Position numbers and translations under genes: made by a program
Notes under the pieces: model-generated
Told to the model about the DNA's origin: nothing
Databases searched by the model: none
The model's input: only the letters and a program-made list of their open reading frames with translations
In this document: piece after piece, positions 11,981 to 24,121 of the stretch
Layout of the letters: each line of letters opens with the position of its first letter
Position numbering within the stretch: the stretch's first letter is position 1
NCBI GenBank assembly: GCA_949318235.1
Contig: OX439129.1
Coordinates: forward strand, 32,452,254 to 32,516,253
DNA from: Ecdyonurus torrentis
Taxonomy: Eukaryota; Arthropoda; Insecta; Ephemeroptera; Heptageniidae
Direction of reading: 5' to 3'
DNA: 64,000 nucleotides

Positions 11981-13849
11981 CCTGCTTTTTTTTTTTAATC
12001 AAGTAATTATAAGTATAACTGTTTTATGTAAGTAAAGAGATACTAATGCTAAATATTTTTTAAATTTTTGCTTTAGGAGTACTGAATGGATTACGGAAGA
12101 TGGTAAGTGGTCGTCCATCATTATCAACAGAAGAAAATGGCCCTGAAATTAGCACACCTGGACACACTAGTCCATGCATCAAATCTTCTGCCAAGAAAAT
12201 GAAAATAGACACACCAGGATGTGGTCTTTCTGCAAAAAAAAAGTAAGGACTATTTCTATTAATAGTAATGTGTGAAAAAGTAGATTATTGGTGGTGTATG
12301 CAGTACCAGTGTGTTTTGTATCTTGAAAAATTTAGTTTTTAAACAATTAGATGTACAGTTCGTTACTATAAATTCATATAATTTCTGTGAAGCACAATAT
12401 ATATTTCAATTTTACTTTAAATATTAAATTTAGAGTCAGTTAATAAAATTGAATGCTAAATTCATTAAAATATGTAACTAAAATTGGATTTATAATTATT
12501 ATTATTCATACACACAGACCAAAATAAATTAAAGTCCCTCTGTAGACTTGGAAACATGCCTTTTTATATCATTGAACACAAAATGGAACCTTTAAAACTG
12601 GTGTTATTTTTACCAGGACCCAAACGTAAACACACAAGAGAGCACAAAAAGTCTGTTAAGTAGGCAATTCGCGGTCACTCTGACATCAGAGTGGCCGCAA
12701 TGCATGAGAAATTGTTGTGCAGGTTGCATAAGTTGACATTTCTCATTTGTCTTTTTGTCGTTGCAATAAAATTTTGGGTCAAAATAAATATATTTTACAA
12801 ATCCCATTTTGTGTTTAATAAATTAAAAAGGCATAATTTCAGGCCTGGAGAGGGGCTTTAATATTGGAAGAGGGTGGGGGATTAGGTCTAAAAGTAATGC
12901 TTGTTAAAGTAAAGAAGTTTGCTTATCAATTGCATAAATTCTAGATTAATGGAAATGTCGTTTTCAAATGAGGTTTAAAACTGATGCTAGGAATTGACAG
13001 TTTTGAGCACAGGACACCTGCAGACCTTCTCATTGACTTTTTGTGATGACAATTCCAATGCTGTTATGTTGCTGTTGCTATTAAAGTTGCAGAAGTTTTG
13101 AAAATGAAATGTCAACAACATTGTAATGTTTCAAATGACACTGACAAGAAGTCAATGAAAAGTTCTGCAGGTGTTCTGGCAGTTCACAATACTCACATGC
13201 ACACAGTTTTGAGCCTCTTTCATTGAAAAGCAACATTTCCTTTAATGTAATGTTTAAGCCACGGGTAAGAGTAGAGTACATTAGTGTGTTATTAGTGCAC
13301 TTATTAATTAGTAGAGGGAACTAAAGGTATTTGTGCTTGCGTGTTGCAGGCTTGAAGTACTGCGTATCCTGCCAGAAAGCACAGTGCTAGCCAGCACCCC
13401 AGCAAAAAATTGCATGCAGTCCCTGCACTTATCTGATACCCCTGCCCAAGCCTGTTTTTACACAACCCCCCCTGTATGTGTGCACCCAAAGTAAGTTTTC
13501 AAGTCTCATTTCAAAAATGATTATTTACAAATTGATAGATATAATTTGACGTAGATTTAAACATTAAAAGTTAAAAATTATTTGAGTATAACATTGATGT
13601 AGATGCTCTGAAAAGGTGTACTTGCATTTTCAGTAAGCGGGTTACAATATTATACCAGAATTGGTAAAATTGACCTTACCTGGAAATGTAAGTACTGTAT
13701 GCAAAAGGCATGCCTTTAGGGCTTGTCCAAGTTTATACATTATATTGTTGTAGTGCCACTATAATGTCTGATGTCCATTTGAACTTGAAAAAAAATTTTT
13801 TTGGTGCAAATGACCTGAAATGGAAAAATTCAAAATTTGGAGATGATTG

Positions 13850-13880
<31 letters not shown>

Positions 13881-16800
13881 CAAGGTTGAGTGGACATTAG
13901 ACATCACAATGTCACCACAACAATATATTACACACATGTACGTGTATAATAATACGTTTGACTTCATCATTTAGTGTAGACAGTATTATATTATAGTTCA
14001 TTGCTTTGATGTCTCCTATCTGTGATTTTATTTGACTAAAGAATGTTAGCTTATTGCATGTTTACTATTTTGATATTTATCTACTACCATTTAAGTTCCT
14101 GACATTTGACTTGTGATAACTTTTTTTTTTTTTTTTAATCTTCATTTATTATATTCAAGTTATGAATTTCAAAAATATGATTCATTTGAGCTGGCCTTGT
14201 TTCAAATGATTTGAACTATTATACTGTATAAAATAGCTGAAAATAAACCTAGTAATTCAACTACAACTTTTTTCATTATATATTTTTACCTTTCTATAAA
14301 CAAAAGCAAATTAAATATGGGGAATAATAAATAATATTAGTCAGATTTATCAAGATACTTTTCTTATGTAGTAATCTTCTTGTCTCCAGCCCTCAGAAGA
14401 GTATAACCAAGAGTCCTCACCCTCAAGTGTTCAAGCAAAAGCAGCGCAACAGATTTTTTACTCCTAAATCACGCTCTGAGAGGTAATAATATTTTGTAGC
14501 AGATAATTCATACTTATGCCTTAATAGTTACATTAGGTTTGGGTAAAAATAAATTTAATTTATAATATACCAAATGTAAGCAAAGAAAGGATAGGAGAAA
14601 CCAACAACCGCCTTACCACAATGAGGTCTGTAGCTTGGTGAACCTTGTGTATAACCTGTGCCATCAAGACTTTCACCAAGCTATGGACCTCATCGTAGTA
14701 AGGTGTTTGTTGGTTTCTCCTATCCTTTGATTACATATTCAAACCAAAATGGTTTAGCCTTTCCTAATTAAATAAACATTATAATATGCCATAAAAGTAC
14801 TTATGCTGCTAATATGTAGAAGTATCTTATTTAAATTAAGATTTCCTTTTTTTATATTGTGAATAATTAGAATATTATTAAAAATTCTGTACAGTAGGTT
14901 AATTTGATTTACATTGATGGAATTGCATATGTATGAACTGTTATAAAATTTTCCAGCCTTCTCCCAAGAGTAATTGTAGAGCAACCAGACCAGAAAAAGC
15001 AGCGTCTAAGTTTTGGTCTCAAGAAGTCTTCAAAGAAGCAGGTATGTTTAATTATTATTACTTAGATATAATAATAATCTAAATTTAGTTATAGTGTGTC
15101 CTTTTTGCTGCTAATGTTTTAATACTCATTTGTTTGTTAACTAATTATATTTTACAGTGTAATTCCTATTTATAATATATAGGAAAAAACCATCGCGGTT
15201 GGTAAATTAATTACGTTTAAAAAAATAATTAGAAAATATTTGGTAGAGATTAGAGCACGTTGAATTGAAAATTAATAAAACGCGAAAATTCTCTAATTTA
15301 AATAGTAAAAAATAATTAGAAAATAGTTAGTAGAGATTAGAGCACGTTGAATTGAAAATTAATGAAACGCGAAAATTCTCTAATTTAAATAGTAATTACT
15401 ATTTAAATTAGAGAATTTTCGCGTTTTATTAATTTTCAATTCAACGTGCTCTAATCTCTACCAACTATTTTCTAATTATTTTTTTAAACGTAATTAATTC
15501 CTATTTAAAACATAAATATTGTGTTGTGATTGCAGAAGCAAGCAGCAAGCAGCAATGATGATCCTGAGCCCGAAGCTCAGCCTCGGCAGCCTCCTAAACG
15601 CAAGAAAAGTTGGAGTTCTCTTGGCGGTTCATGGGGAAGAAGCATGCGCAGACTTGCTCCTGTTTTAAGTACAGGTACACCTTTACTGGCTTCACCTTAT
15701 GCAATGCGCCCAGGTTGTGTTGAGATATGCCAAGGATTAGGTGGAGCAAGTGCAGGAGTAGATCTTTCCCCTACTACTGTCTCAATGCTACCAGTGCATA
15801 ATCAACTGGATAATGAGTATGAAGAAATAAAGAATAAAGTCAGTTCATTAGAAAACCAACTCAATGAAGAGCTGAGCAAGGCACAACAAGCGTGTACTGA
15901 CAGTAGTGATGCACATATTGCAAGTTTTGTGCAATCAGCATATGAAAGAACTTTAGAAGATTCTGAAAAGTTCAATAACTGCCAGACAACAGAGCAACTG
16001 GCTAAAAGGTTGAGTCGTGAATTAAAAATTAGAAGGCGCTCTAGTGAAATCAAAGTTATCAGATCGCCTAGTGCACGAAAAATTGGAACTCTGAGGCGCA
16101 GATCAAGAGAAAATACTCGCCAATTGGTGAGGACTTCCTCTCTTGGTAAAATGATGAGAAGTCCTGTGAGAAGTACAGTACCACTGCAACACCCTCGTAG
16201 TTTACGGAGAGGAAGACCCAACACTCTGCAGTCTGGCTTACCAAGTCCAGCTATCTTGCACAAGTCAATTTCTATTAGTTCACAGAGCCTAAGCTCAGCC
16301 AAAACTGCAAGTGAAGCTTCCAGTAGTGAGAGCAAGCCTGTGCAGTTTGCTGTCCCTCAATCACCCTTTGTAGCTCCAGTTTCAAAAGACTATGTACAAA
16401 GAGCTGCATCATTCCATGGCAGAAAAAATACAGAGACTTTGGCTGCAGAAATAAAAAAGGCTACTAGTATTGGCAATGGAATGGATTATGAAAATGAAGA
16501 AGGTGAACAATGGCATGACTCAAACAACTTCTTCAGTACTGCTACTCCAAGCAAACACCCTTCTATGGTTGGTCGTCCTTCCATTGCAGAAATCAAGCGA
16601 AAGAGAGCAGGTATGGTGCTTGCCAGTGTAAGGCTTTTCAATAGTCGCACATCTACAAGTCCTGAAAATAAGCCAACACGTCGCAGATCAAGTATAATTT
16701 CAACTTCAACAGATATAAAGTCCCCAACTATTTCTAAACTGAAAGGAGATTTCAAATCACAACTCAATATAACAAACAGTCCAAAAAAGATAGGCTCTCC

Positions 16801-17380
16801 AAGAAAGAAGCAAACTTCTTTGAAAACTATTTCTCCTCACCAAATAATAACAAAAACTCCTACAAATTGTTCAATTAAATCCATGTCACGCACTCCACAT
16901 TCAGATGGCATTAAGCATAAATGTAGTGGAACACCAAAGCATCCTAGTGTTAAGTCCAAAGTCAATAATTCTTTGCCTGGAAATTGGTTATCTGAGAAAG
17001 AAAATGTGCTTTCACCAACAAGTCCATTTTATCTTCGGAGTTTGAAGCATGAAATTTCTCCTGGAATAAAACTACCAGATGGATTGAAAGATACTATTTA
17101 TGCTGTATGTACTCCTCGTTCTCAACAAGTGGGAGTGAAATCTCCTCTAAGTATAAAAGACTGCAATAAAATGCTGTTTTCTGCAGTGCCATCAACACCT
17201 AATCAGTGTCCTCTAATTAAGAAGCCTTTGAGTGTAAAACCTATTGTAGCAAGTGCTTTGAGACGCACACCTCATAGTTTGCTTCAGACTCCATCAAAAA
17301 GTACCCCTATACAAGCCACGCCTTTGAGAAGGTCACCTCGGCTTATGGCCATCAAAGTGAATAGTACTCCGTACTCCTAA
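6700..17380 (+). CDS. ARHGAP11A: ARHGAP11A-like Rho GTPase-activating protein, 11 coding exons
   Basis: Exons: 6700-6810, 8759-8956, 9800-9930, 10135-10222, 10326-10496, 11182-11359, 12077-12242, 13350-13490, 14390-14482, 14957-15041, 15536-17380. All junctions are GT-AG and phases match, giving 1,068 aa. Residues about 60-245 form a RhoGAP domain: the arginine finger lies in GLFRKAGS (R91), then LRELPEPLLP and NLAIVLAPAL follow. The N-terminal layout, the basic RRSGSLTRVLNGLRK segment after the domain and the overall length match ARHGAP11A (human about 1,020 aa), which activates RhoA GTP hydrolysis during mitosis and cytokinesis. The long last exon encodes a disordered basic Ser/Thr-Pro-rich tail with a short coiled-coil-like stretch and many SP/TP sites, so CDK phosphorylation is plausible. 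One oddity: the Asn of the usual APN motif is Ala (residue 202). The exon at 13350 is supported by phase and Pro/Thr-rich sequence only. Confidence 0.9.
6815..7150. repeat. Degenerate ATGT/TACA microsatellite-rich stretch with a 77-bp embedded repeat
   Basis: Repeated ATGTATGT/TACATACA tracts occupy the start of ARHGAP11A intron 1. They surround a 77-bp unit (7021-7097) that recurs in reverse orientation at about 43187-43263, where it is again bordered by TACATA tracts. Confidence 0.75.
7021..7097. repeat. 77-bp dispersed repeat, copy 1
   Basis: This segment begins CATACCGCAAGGAAATGAAA and ends AGGTTATTCAATTCAT. It matches the reverse complement of about 43187-43263 with only a few differences. 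Internally AACCTGCA pairs with TGCAGGTT, so it can fold as a hairpin. It is probably a tiny mobile element inserted within or creating microsatellite DNA. Confidence 0.8.
7235..7453. mobile_element. MITE with AATGGAGGTTATCGGTTTA termini, copy 1
   Basis: A 219-bp element in ARHGAP11A intron 1 has ends AATGGAGGTTATCGGTTTA and TTTAAACCGATAACCTCCAT. A second copy at 53984-54208 shares the whole internal sequence, including the TTTTTGAGAAAACTGCTC segment and an ACTTTTACGTGTTTTA segment, so the family is confirmed inside this window. There is no coding capacity and no clear target-site duplication. Confidence 0.85.
7482..7570. repeat. Short inverted repeat built on GACAGCGGTCGTTTCTTAT
   Basis: GTGCAATATAAGAAACGACC-GCTGTC at the left pairs with GACAGCGGTCGTTTCTTAT-CGCAC at the right around a small loop. 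A partial third copy of the motif (AAGGACCGCTGTCC) lies near 7640. It is probably a small MITE or a terminal fragment of one. Confidence 0.7.
7771..7915. mobile_element. Degenerate relative of the 5221-5371 MITE
   Basis: The left end AGTAAACCTCAGTTTTTTCA and the inner ATTGCAAGTA and CAATCGGACAAG segments correspond to the terminal repeats of the element at 5221-5371. The right arm has diverged. It sits in ARHGAP11A intron 1. Confidence 0.65.
7968..8145. mobile_element. Inverted-repeat element with CTACACTTTACAAATT boxes
   Basis: Left half 7968-8040 and right half 8065-8145 are nearly perfect inverted copies (AAGCTTCTACACTTTACAAA ... TTTGTAAAGTGTAGAAGCTT), each also containing GAACAATCTACACTTT and GGCTACC boxes. 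Each arm carries the CTACACTTT motif twice. A relative is at about 28535-28685. It is a non-coding MITE-like element in ARHGAP11A intron 1. Confidence 0.75.
8450..8579. mobile_element. MITE with AGGTGCATTCACATATTCTT termini and TAA duplication, copy 1
   Basis: A 130-bp element has about 45-bp terminal inverted repeats and TAA on both sides (8447-8449 and 8580-8582). A second family member is at 35199-35333, again with TAA on both sides. A 3-bp TWA duplication is the hallmark of PIF/Harbinger-type insertion (family knowledge); the assignment is inferred. Confidence 0.8.
9742..9791. repeat. AT dinucleotide tract
   Basis: An (AT)n tract sits directly upstream of the splice acceptor of ARHGAP11A exon 3 (exon start 9800). 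Confidence 0.8.
10242..10292. repeat. Long T tract forming the polypyrimidine tract of intron 4
   Basis: Two near-pure T runs separated by a single G lie in the 103-bp intron between exons 4 and 5 of the RhoGAP gene. Together they make most of the intron. Confidence 0.8.
11501..11912. mobile_element. ~410-bp MITE with TTGCATGAGAG termini
   Basis: Terminal inverted repeats of about 100 bp start TTGCATGAGAG and end CTCTCATGCAA. The inner parts AGCAAGCTCATTAT and ATAATGAGCTTGCT pair as well. The central part contains no meaningful coding frame. It lies in the intron between exons 11182-11359 and 12077-12242 of the RhoGAP gene. Confidence 0.8.
12533..12857. mobile_element. MITE with TTAA target duplication and AGTCCCTC/GAGGGGCT ends
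   Basis: A 325-bp element is flanked by TTAA at 12529-12532 and 12858-12861. Its terminal repeats (AGTCCCTCTGTAGACTTGGA versus the right end ending CTGGAGAGGGGCT) are imperfect, with inner pairs ACACAAAATGG and CCATTTTGTGT. A central palindrome GGTCACTCTGA/TCAGAGTGGCC is present. A precise TTAA duplication is characteristic of piggyBac-type mobilisation. Compare the element at 51559-51885. Confidence 0.8.
13010..13179. mobile_element. Inverted-repeat element fragment
   Basis: AGGACACCTGCAGACCTTCT-CATTGACTT at the left pairs with AAGTCAATGAAAAGTTCTGC-AGGTGTTCT at the right. It lies in the intron before the Pro/Thr-rich exon 13350-13490. It is non-coding and the family was not recognised. Confidence 0.65.
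13741..13927. mobile_element. MITE with TATTGTTGTRGTG ends
   Basis: The left end TATATTGTTGTAGTGCCACT pairs with the right end, which closes CACCACAACAATATA; the ATGTCTGATGTCC and GGACATTAGACAT blocks also pair. A 27-base T tract interrupts the right arm. TA at both ends is consistent with a Tc1/mariner-type duplication. Confidence 0.7.
14583..14728. mobile_element. Short member of the GGATAGGAGAAACC MITE family
   Basis: The arms AAAGGATAGGAGAAACCAAC and GTTGGTTTCTCCTATCCTTT enclose paired blocks CTTACCACAATGAGGTC and GACCTCATCG. The longer relative at 35350-35629 shares both arms and the AACCTGTGCCAT block. Sequence after the right arm (AAATGGTTTAGCCTTTCCTA here, AAATGGTTTTAACCTTTCCT there) is also shared, so the true element extends beyond the visible hairpin. 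Confidence 0.8.
15207..15498. repeat. Long AT-rich hairpin with a tandemly duplicated arm
   Basis: A unit of about 87 bp (AATTAGAAAATAKTTRGTAG...CTAATTTAAATAGTA) occurs twice in direct orientation (about 15220-15308 and 15309-15394) and once inverted (about 15397-15483). Outer inverted ends read TTAATTACGTTTAAAAAAAT and its reverse. The centre AATAGTAATTACTATT is a perfect palindrome. It lies in the last intron of the RhoGAP gene, only about 40 bp from the acceptor of the largest exon. Confidence 0.88.
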
Positions 17381-20300
17381 TTGCTCAAGGCTTACTTTTA
17401 ATTACTTGTCACATGTGCATGTTATTCTGTACCATATATGTTTTTCTTAATTAATTTTGTTAGGAATTATAAGAATTTTTTAATCTACCTTTTACAAAAC
17501 AATGAGAGCAGAAGTTATGAAATGCTGTTATAATTTGTATGCTTTAAAAAAATGCAAATTAATTGAATGAACCACTTGCAATAAAATGTTTTTAATTTTT
17601 TAATTTTTGAAACAAGTAAGTGAAAACGATTTTTCCATAGGAAATGCATTAAGAATATTTCAAATTGTTTTAAAAAAGTTTGTTCATTGCAAGTGGTACA
17701 TTGCTTCATTAAATTAATTTTAAAATATCTAATTTAAGATCATTTTTTTAATAATTCAATGCATATGTTATAATATACAACATTCTCTGCATTTTTCAAG
17801 ATAAATTTATTTGTTATCATGTCTTTACTTTTGGTTATCTGAGAAATTGTTCTTATTTTGTATCCCTGTATTTTTCTTAGAACTCCTTATGTGCTATTTT
17901 TATATATCTATATTTCTTTCTTTAAGCTTTAGCTTTTTCACTGCCACGAAATCTATACACGCACCATTAAATATTTCAATGTGAACATTTTAGCAGATTT
18001 TATCCAACAGATACAATGACTTAACATTTTGTCTGTATTGTGTTTATAAGCTAGAGCCTCACTGTATAAAAGGCTACTAGAATTAAGTCTTTCAAGTTAT
18101 GATAATGTTTTTAAGATTTTAAGTGGCATATAACAATGCTGTAAGTTAGATTCCTTTCAATAAAAATAAGTGACATCATATACTGTAGTTTTATATTTTT
18201 TTATTTTGCTCGTCAAAAATACCTGAAGCTTTTTTTTTTATTATTTTTTTTAATAGGTAGGCCTATAAAATATTTTTTTTAAACTTATTGAAATTGAAGA
18301 ATTTACAAAGAATGCCAGCAAAAATTCACTGTATAAATTCTTTTGCATATTCATTCTTGTGTGAGTTTTATGGGGATATTCCAGAGTACATTTAAAAATA
18401 ATCATAACAAAATTATTACAAAAAGAATTTATTTATTAGTTTGCATTTAGTTAACAAATTTTTATTATAACATCAACCATCACCATTTAATGGTGCAAAA
18501 ATAACCATATTTTAGAGTAATTAACAACTATAGGCCTTTTTTTCTTCTTTTTTTAATAAACTACTAATAGTAGCACAGCAAAAAAATAATTTTATAAATT
18601 CTATTAGATCGCTTGCTCTATTTATAATTTTGTGCTATTTCTCATAATTTTTATATGTTGTAAATTTTCTTATAAATGATTTATTTTACAGCTTCTCCAA
18701 GAAACGCCAAAAATATAAATGTTTGTTACCAAAAAGAGTTTTTGTGACCTTTTTCTTTTCTTTAAACAAATTTTCAATATAAAATCAACCATCACCATTT
18801 AATGGTGCAAAAATAAATTGTATGTTTTAAAAGCAAAAGTAGGCCTTTTGATGTAAATACTAGAACACGTTCACAGTAACTATATTAATATTATTAATAC
18901 TTTTGATCTCTAATTTTTATCACTTTCTTCATTAGTTTGTGTAAAGTTGTAGAAATTTTTTATTATGAAATAAATTAAAATTAATGATTACTTATTATTA
19001 TCACTTTTTATTATTATTATTATTTCTTGGACGCCAATTTGTTTGAAAATTAAGTATAATGTCCTTTTAATCCAAATAATAAGTTAGAGAACAAAATTGT
19101 GAATATAAAATTATATTTTACTTACAGATATATTAAACATTTAAAAACCAGATGTATATGCTGAAAACAAAAGTAACTGACCGCCTTCAAAATTAAACAG
19201 TCCCATTACATCAAACTATAAAAGAACAAGTATTCAGATAATGCATGTAATAATACTCTATTTAAAAAAAATGGATATCAGCAAAACTTCATCAATATTT
19301 AAAATTTTGTAAATCTCTTAGGATGGATTAGTATAGGCCTATCCTATATACCTAAATTGTATCAATTTTAGCACAGGAAAATAGTTCTAGTTTTGAAAAA
19401 AGCACCAACACAGTATAACACATTTATACAACATATCCATACCAGGTATAATACTACTATAAATTCCAATAGCATTAAAATGAACAATATAGGAAGCTGC
19501 ATAAATGAGTTGTTATAGGTAGGAATAAATAATAGTATTTATATAGACTTGTTTGAGCTGATGACACAACTAACTTTGTAAAAGTTGTATTGTTCCTATG
19601 GAAGTATAGAAATACATTGAGTAAGGTTTGAAAATTGGAAGAAACATTGATTTTTCCACCTTACTATTGAGGTTAGCATTACTGAATTTCAAATATAACA
19701 ACTCAATGGTACCTCATTATAGACATCCCCAAAAACAAAATTTTTATCAGGTAATTTTAAGAAGGTTTTGAAGCCATTGTTTATATTTTTAACATTCACT
19801 TTTTGTATATTTTATCTCCTCAGCCCCAAAAGAAGCAGTATATATTAAACCTGAGATAATTACCTTACTGCAAGCAGAAGTATAATAAAAAGATAAAGAA
19901 AAACATGTTACATCATTAATAACTGCTTCCAGAACGCTTAACATAATTTCTAACTTTGGAAAACTTTTTGTTAACAATAATAATTATAATATAAAAAAAT
20001 CCTATTTGTACAGAAGTAATTACTCATTAAAGTAATATTCATATTTGAATAGCAATACGAAAGTATTAAACAAAATGAATTTATCATATATTCCTTACAA
20101 CTAGAACTGATATAACCACGGTGGGCGACTTTTTAGTTTACAGATATAAGCTGTGGAGGCCCCCTACTTTTCACTGTAGGCACAGTGTTTAATTTATATT
20201 GTCATTAGCTCTTGAGTGAAAGCAAATTTTAATTTAACATGGTGATTTATTGTATAATTCTATAAGCAATCGCCACAGCGTAACAATCCATTTGTTCAAT

Positions 20301-21012
20301 ACTCTCCTTGTTACATTTGAAATTCTGTGATAAAATATTATTGTTGTATTCCCTATACAGTATAAGTGAAGTTTAAAAATTAAAAATCATAAAAAAGCAA
20401 TAAAATTATAAGCATACAAATTAAAAATATATAATAGGTATTGTTAGCCAATTATAAACAGAAGCATAAATTATATATAAAAAAGATACACAAATATTAT
20501 TATAAAGCTGGAACACAGATTTGACATTATAGCTATCTATACATGTTTTTATTTGAAACAAAAAATGAAATTATTATAGGTTCATTATGTATAAAAAAAA
20601 AAGCCTTTTTTGTTTTAAAAAAATTATTTTGTTTGGAGTTTATAGGCCTATAATATCTGTGAATACTGTTATCTTAACTAATTTTTATGATGATATGGTA
20701 TGATTTGAAAAAAAAATAACAGCACAACAAGTGCAAAACTAACTACTTTAAGGTACCAAATTGTCATATAATGTTGCACAGTAGCACACTGACACAACAT
20801 AAATAAAAAGCTCTCGCAAAAATAATTTAATTAAATAAAAATTATGACAACCCACCTTATAATATACACCAGAAAAAGAGGACTCCATAACAAATCTTTT
20901 GGTTTCATTAAAATCTTGAGAAATTATATTGATTAAAATACATTTTTTTATAAGTACACGTATAAACATTGTGAAAGCTTTTAATTAGAAGCAGCAGACG
21001 TTGAAAATAATA
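17381..21012. other. Convergent intergenic region and 3' UTRs
   Basis: AT-rich DNA lies between the stop codon of the RhoGAP gene (+) and that of the galectin gene (-). I see no further coding exon. A loose inverted repeat around 17558-17710 (GAACCACTTGCAATAAA versus ATTGCAAGTGGTACATTGC) and a duplicated block at 18472/18784 are the only structure seen. AATAAA-like signals occur throughout and cannot be assigned. Confidence 0.6.
18472..18816. repeat. Direct duplicate containing CACCATTTAATGGTG
   Basis: A 33-bp string (ATCAACCATCACCATTTAAT plus GGTGCAAAAATAA) occurs exactly at 18472-18504 and 18784-18816. Similarity continues on both sides (AACAAATTTT before, TAGGCCTTTT after). The core CACCATTTAATGGTG is palindromic. 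The origin is unknown. Confidence 0.75.
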
Positions 21013-24000
21013 TTACTCCTCTTCACTGCTTGATGAACTGGAGGAACTGCTACCATGATGAAAGCCCTTTTTCATACCTTTATGTAGAGCATATGCACCC
21101 AGTCCTGCTCCAGCTACTCCTGCTATTGGAAGACCATATTTTGCTGCTTTCTTTGCCTTCTTATGAGCCTTTTTCTGTAACATAGAATTACTGATAAAAA
21201 AGCAAATAAAATAATTATTTCTAAGGCTAAAATGATTTATCCTTTTTGATTACAGCATTCACTTTCATGTACTGTAAGTTTAATTCTTACCCCTCCATAC
21301 ATCCCTCCTCCTAGTGCTGCTGCCCCAGCACCCAAGCCAAGGGCTGTACCAACTTTGCCAAGAACACCTCCTCCTCCACTATGCATCCCAGGAATGATGC
21401 CTCCTCCATGCATTCCAGGACCATGGTGAGATTTCTGCAAAACAGGGACACAATAAGCCACACAAAGCACCCCAGACAAAACATTGCATAGATTCAACAT
21501 ATACACTATAATAACATCACACAAGCATTTAAACCAACAAAAAATAATTATATTGAAACAATGACAAGAAATCATGCACATCTTTAAATTGAAGAAAATA
21601 ATTTAAATAATAATAGTTTTATGTGTAATGTATTCTGAAGTAAACAGTACAAATAAATATGCTCAATATAGGGGGGGGGGGGGGGGGGGATTAATGTATG
21701 ATTTCGTTACAGAATTCATTCTTAGGTTTAATGAGGTTCAATATTAAAATAAATTCAAAGAAAAGGATAGAAACAAAGCCCATTATTACACATGAATACA
21801 GAGAAATACAGTCATAATGTGAATGTAAGCCGGTAGTATGCGCGGCAGGCATGACTTTGTCTCATGCACTGTCGTTAACTCACAGGATGTTTTTGAATTC
21901 ATTCCTGCACTACTCTACTAATGAGACCAGGTGCGAGATGGCCAAAACAATTGTACTGTCCAGAGGTAAAATTTGTTTGTGAGTATTTTGCACTCTTATA
22001 TCAATGCATACCACAAAATTGGCTTTCTTACATTATTCTATGGCCTACATTCACATTATGGCTAGGTGTATTTCTCTGCATTATAGTTGTGGGTAAAAAT
22101 AATTGGCTTTTTTACTATCCCTTTCATTGAAGTTATTATAAAACTTTTTTTTTTTTTTTTTTTAAAGGTCCAAGATAACTATAATTTAACTCCACACACC
22201 CTTCACACTCAGAAAGGCACACAGTTTTAAAAGAAATTTAAAAATTTACAAACATGCATGCATATATATTTTTGGCATTCAAAATATATGTTTTTGGTCA
22301 GGTAAAAGAATATCCAGAACAATAAATGATATAAAAATAATTATAATAATGAATCTAAAACAAATACAATTTCGTAAATCAAATGTCATAGAAAGTATAT
22401 GACACTATGTGGACTGTGCAGAGAAGATTATTTGATTTGTAAAAATAATTCAATATAATATGAGTAACTATACTTGCAGTAATATAATTTGTTAATTAAT
22501 TTTACTGAATAAAAAAAGGTAACAATATGTCTCACCCCTCCTAGAACACTTCCTAGGGCTGCTGCTCCTGCTCCAATGCCTAATGCTGCCCCAACTTTGC
22601 CTAACATTCCCCCTCCAGAGCTATGAGAAGACTGCAAAACAAACACAGAAAAACATTCAAGGCTGATCATATTAGTAGCAAGCAGAGCAAACACAACACA
22701 AAAATCAACCTCAAATTGTCAGCAAAGTTATTTGGAGTTTTCTATATTGGTAAAAATGCAGACACAGGACTGTAAAAAAAAGTAGCAACTGTAACACTTG
22801 CAAGCATCTAATTCTGTAAACACTTTCCACTCAAGGTGCAGACAGCAGCATTGCTGACTGACTCACCCCTCCTCCAGTTAGAGCTCCGAGAACCCCTGCA
22901 GTGCCCAAAGCACCTGCAAGGGCAGCTCCAGCTTGGCCCAAAAACCCACCTAGTCCCATGTCAGATGACTGAGAAGAGTTATTGTAGTTGGGAGTCTTGT
23001 AGAAAAATTAAAATATTTTAATGACATCATTTATATTGTTAATAACATGGGAAAAAAAATAGATTGGAATGTACATTGTCTGATATGTCCATGTTAACAA
23101 AATGTAACATATAATATGTACAGATAAAATACTTATTTAGGTATTTATTCTGCAAACATATTACTTGCACAATTTAATGTTAACCATTATTGGAGAATAT
23201 GAGATTTACTGGTAGTAAGCTGTATGATGACAATTTATAAGGTAAGCAGTATACCATAGTACCGTACTTAATGCATTTGCCTCCGTCAATATATGTCAGG
23301 GTTTCTCAACCTTTTTGAGCTGCGGAACACTTTTAGGAGTAAGGAGTGCTCATGGAGCACTGGGGGGTTTGGGGGGGGGGGGGGGCGCAGCTCCCCAAAA
23401 AAGCCCGCCGCAGGCGCGATTTTATTTCCAACCACGTGACCGTTTTTTAGGCAATTTAAGTGAATTTATGTGAACATAATTTCAAGAAGATTAACATTCA
23501 CCCCATTAAAAACTCTAGCTAAAATTACAGCTTTAAATTTTACAAATATAATGGAATCGAGGAAAAAATTAAGTAATAAATTTGTAACTTCAGAGCAGAA
23601 ATTGTATGGTTAATTGAAAAATTAATAAATTAAATTGTTTTTAAAAGCGTATTTTTGAACATTTCTGAACTATTTTACGATTTTAAATGTAATTTTGAGA
23701 AATAATATTTTTCTGAAAATATTTGGTAGTAATAGAACTGTCACAAATACTGCCTCCTGTTAAAAGAAAAAAAAATGAAAATGATTCTGTCAAAAAATTC
23801 AAAAATTAACTTGAATTTATATTTTGGAAAATTAAGGCTGATTAGAAAATACAATATTTCCTTAGTTTAAACCTTCAGTATTTACTGAAAGTTTAAACTA
23901 GGGACCTTTATAATTTTCAAAACTAAAATGATGTAACTAAAATTAAATAAATTGTTAATAATACATAACAGGTATTATTCAGAAACACAATATTCATAAA

Positions 24001-24080
24001 AATTGAGACTTTTTGTACTGTAAATTGTTTAAAAATTATGAACATATTTTAATTTTTCTTCTTTTCTTTTTCTTTTTCTT

Positions 24081-24121
<41 letters not shown>

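Noticed and set aside
15802..16335. 177-aa antisense open frame within the last RhoGAP exon
   Set aside because: Mirror of a real coding exon; Leu/Ser-biased composition and no independent support.
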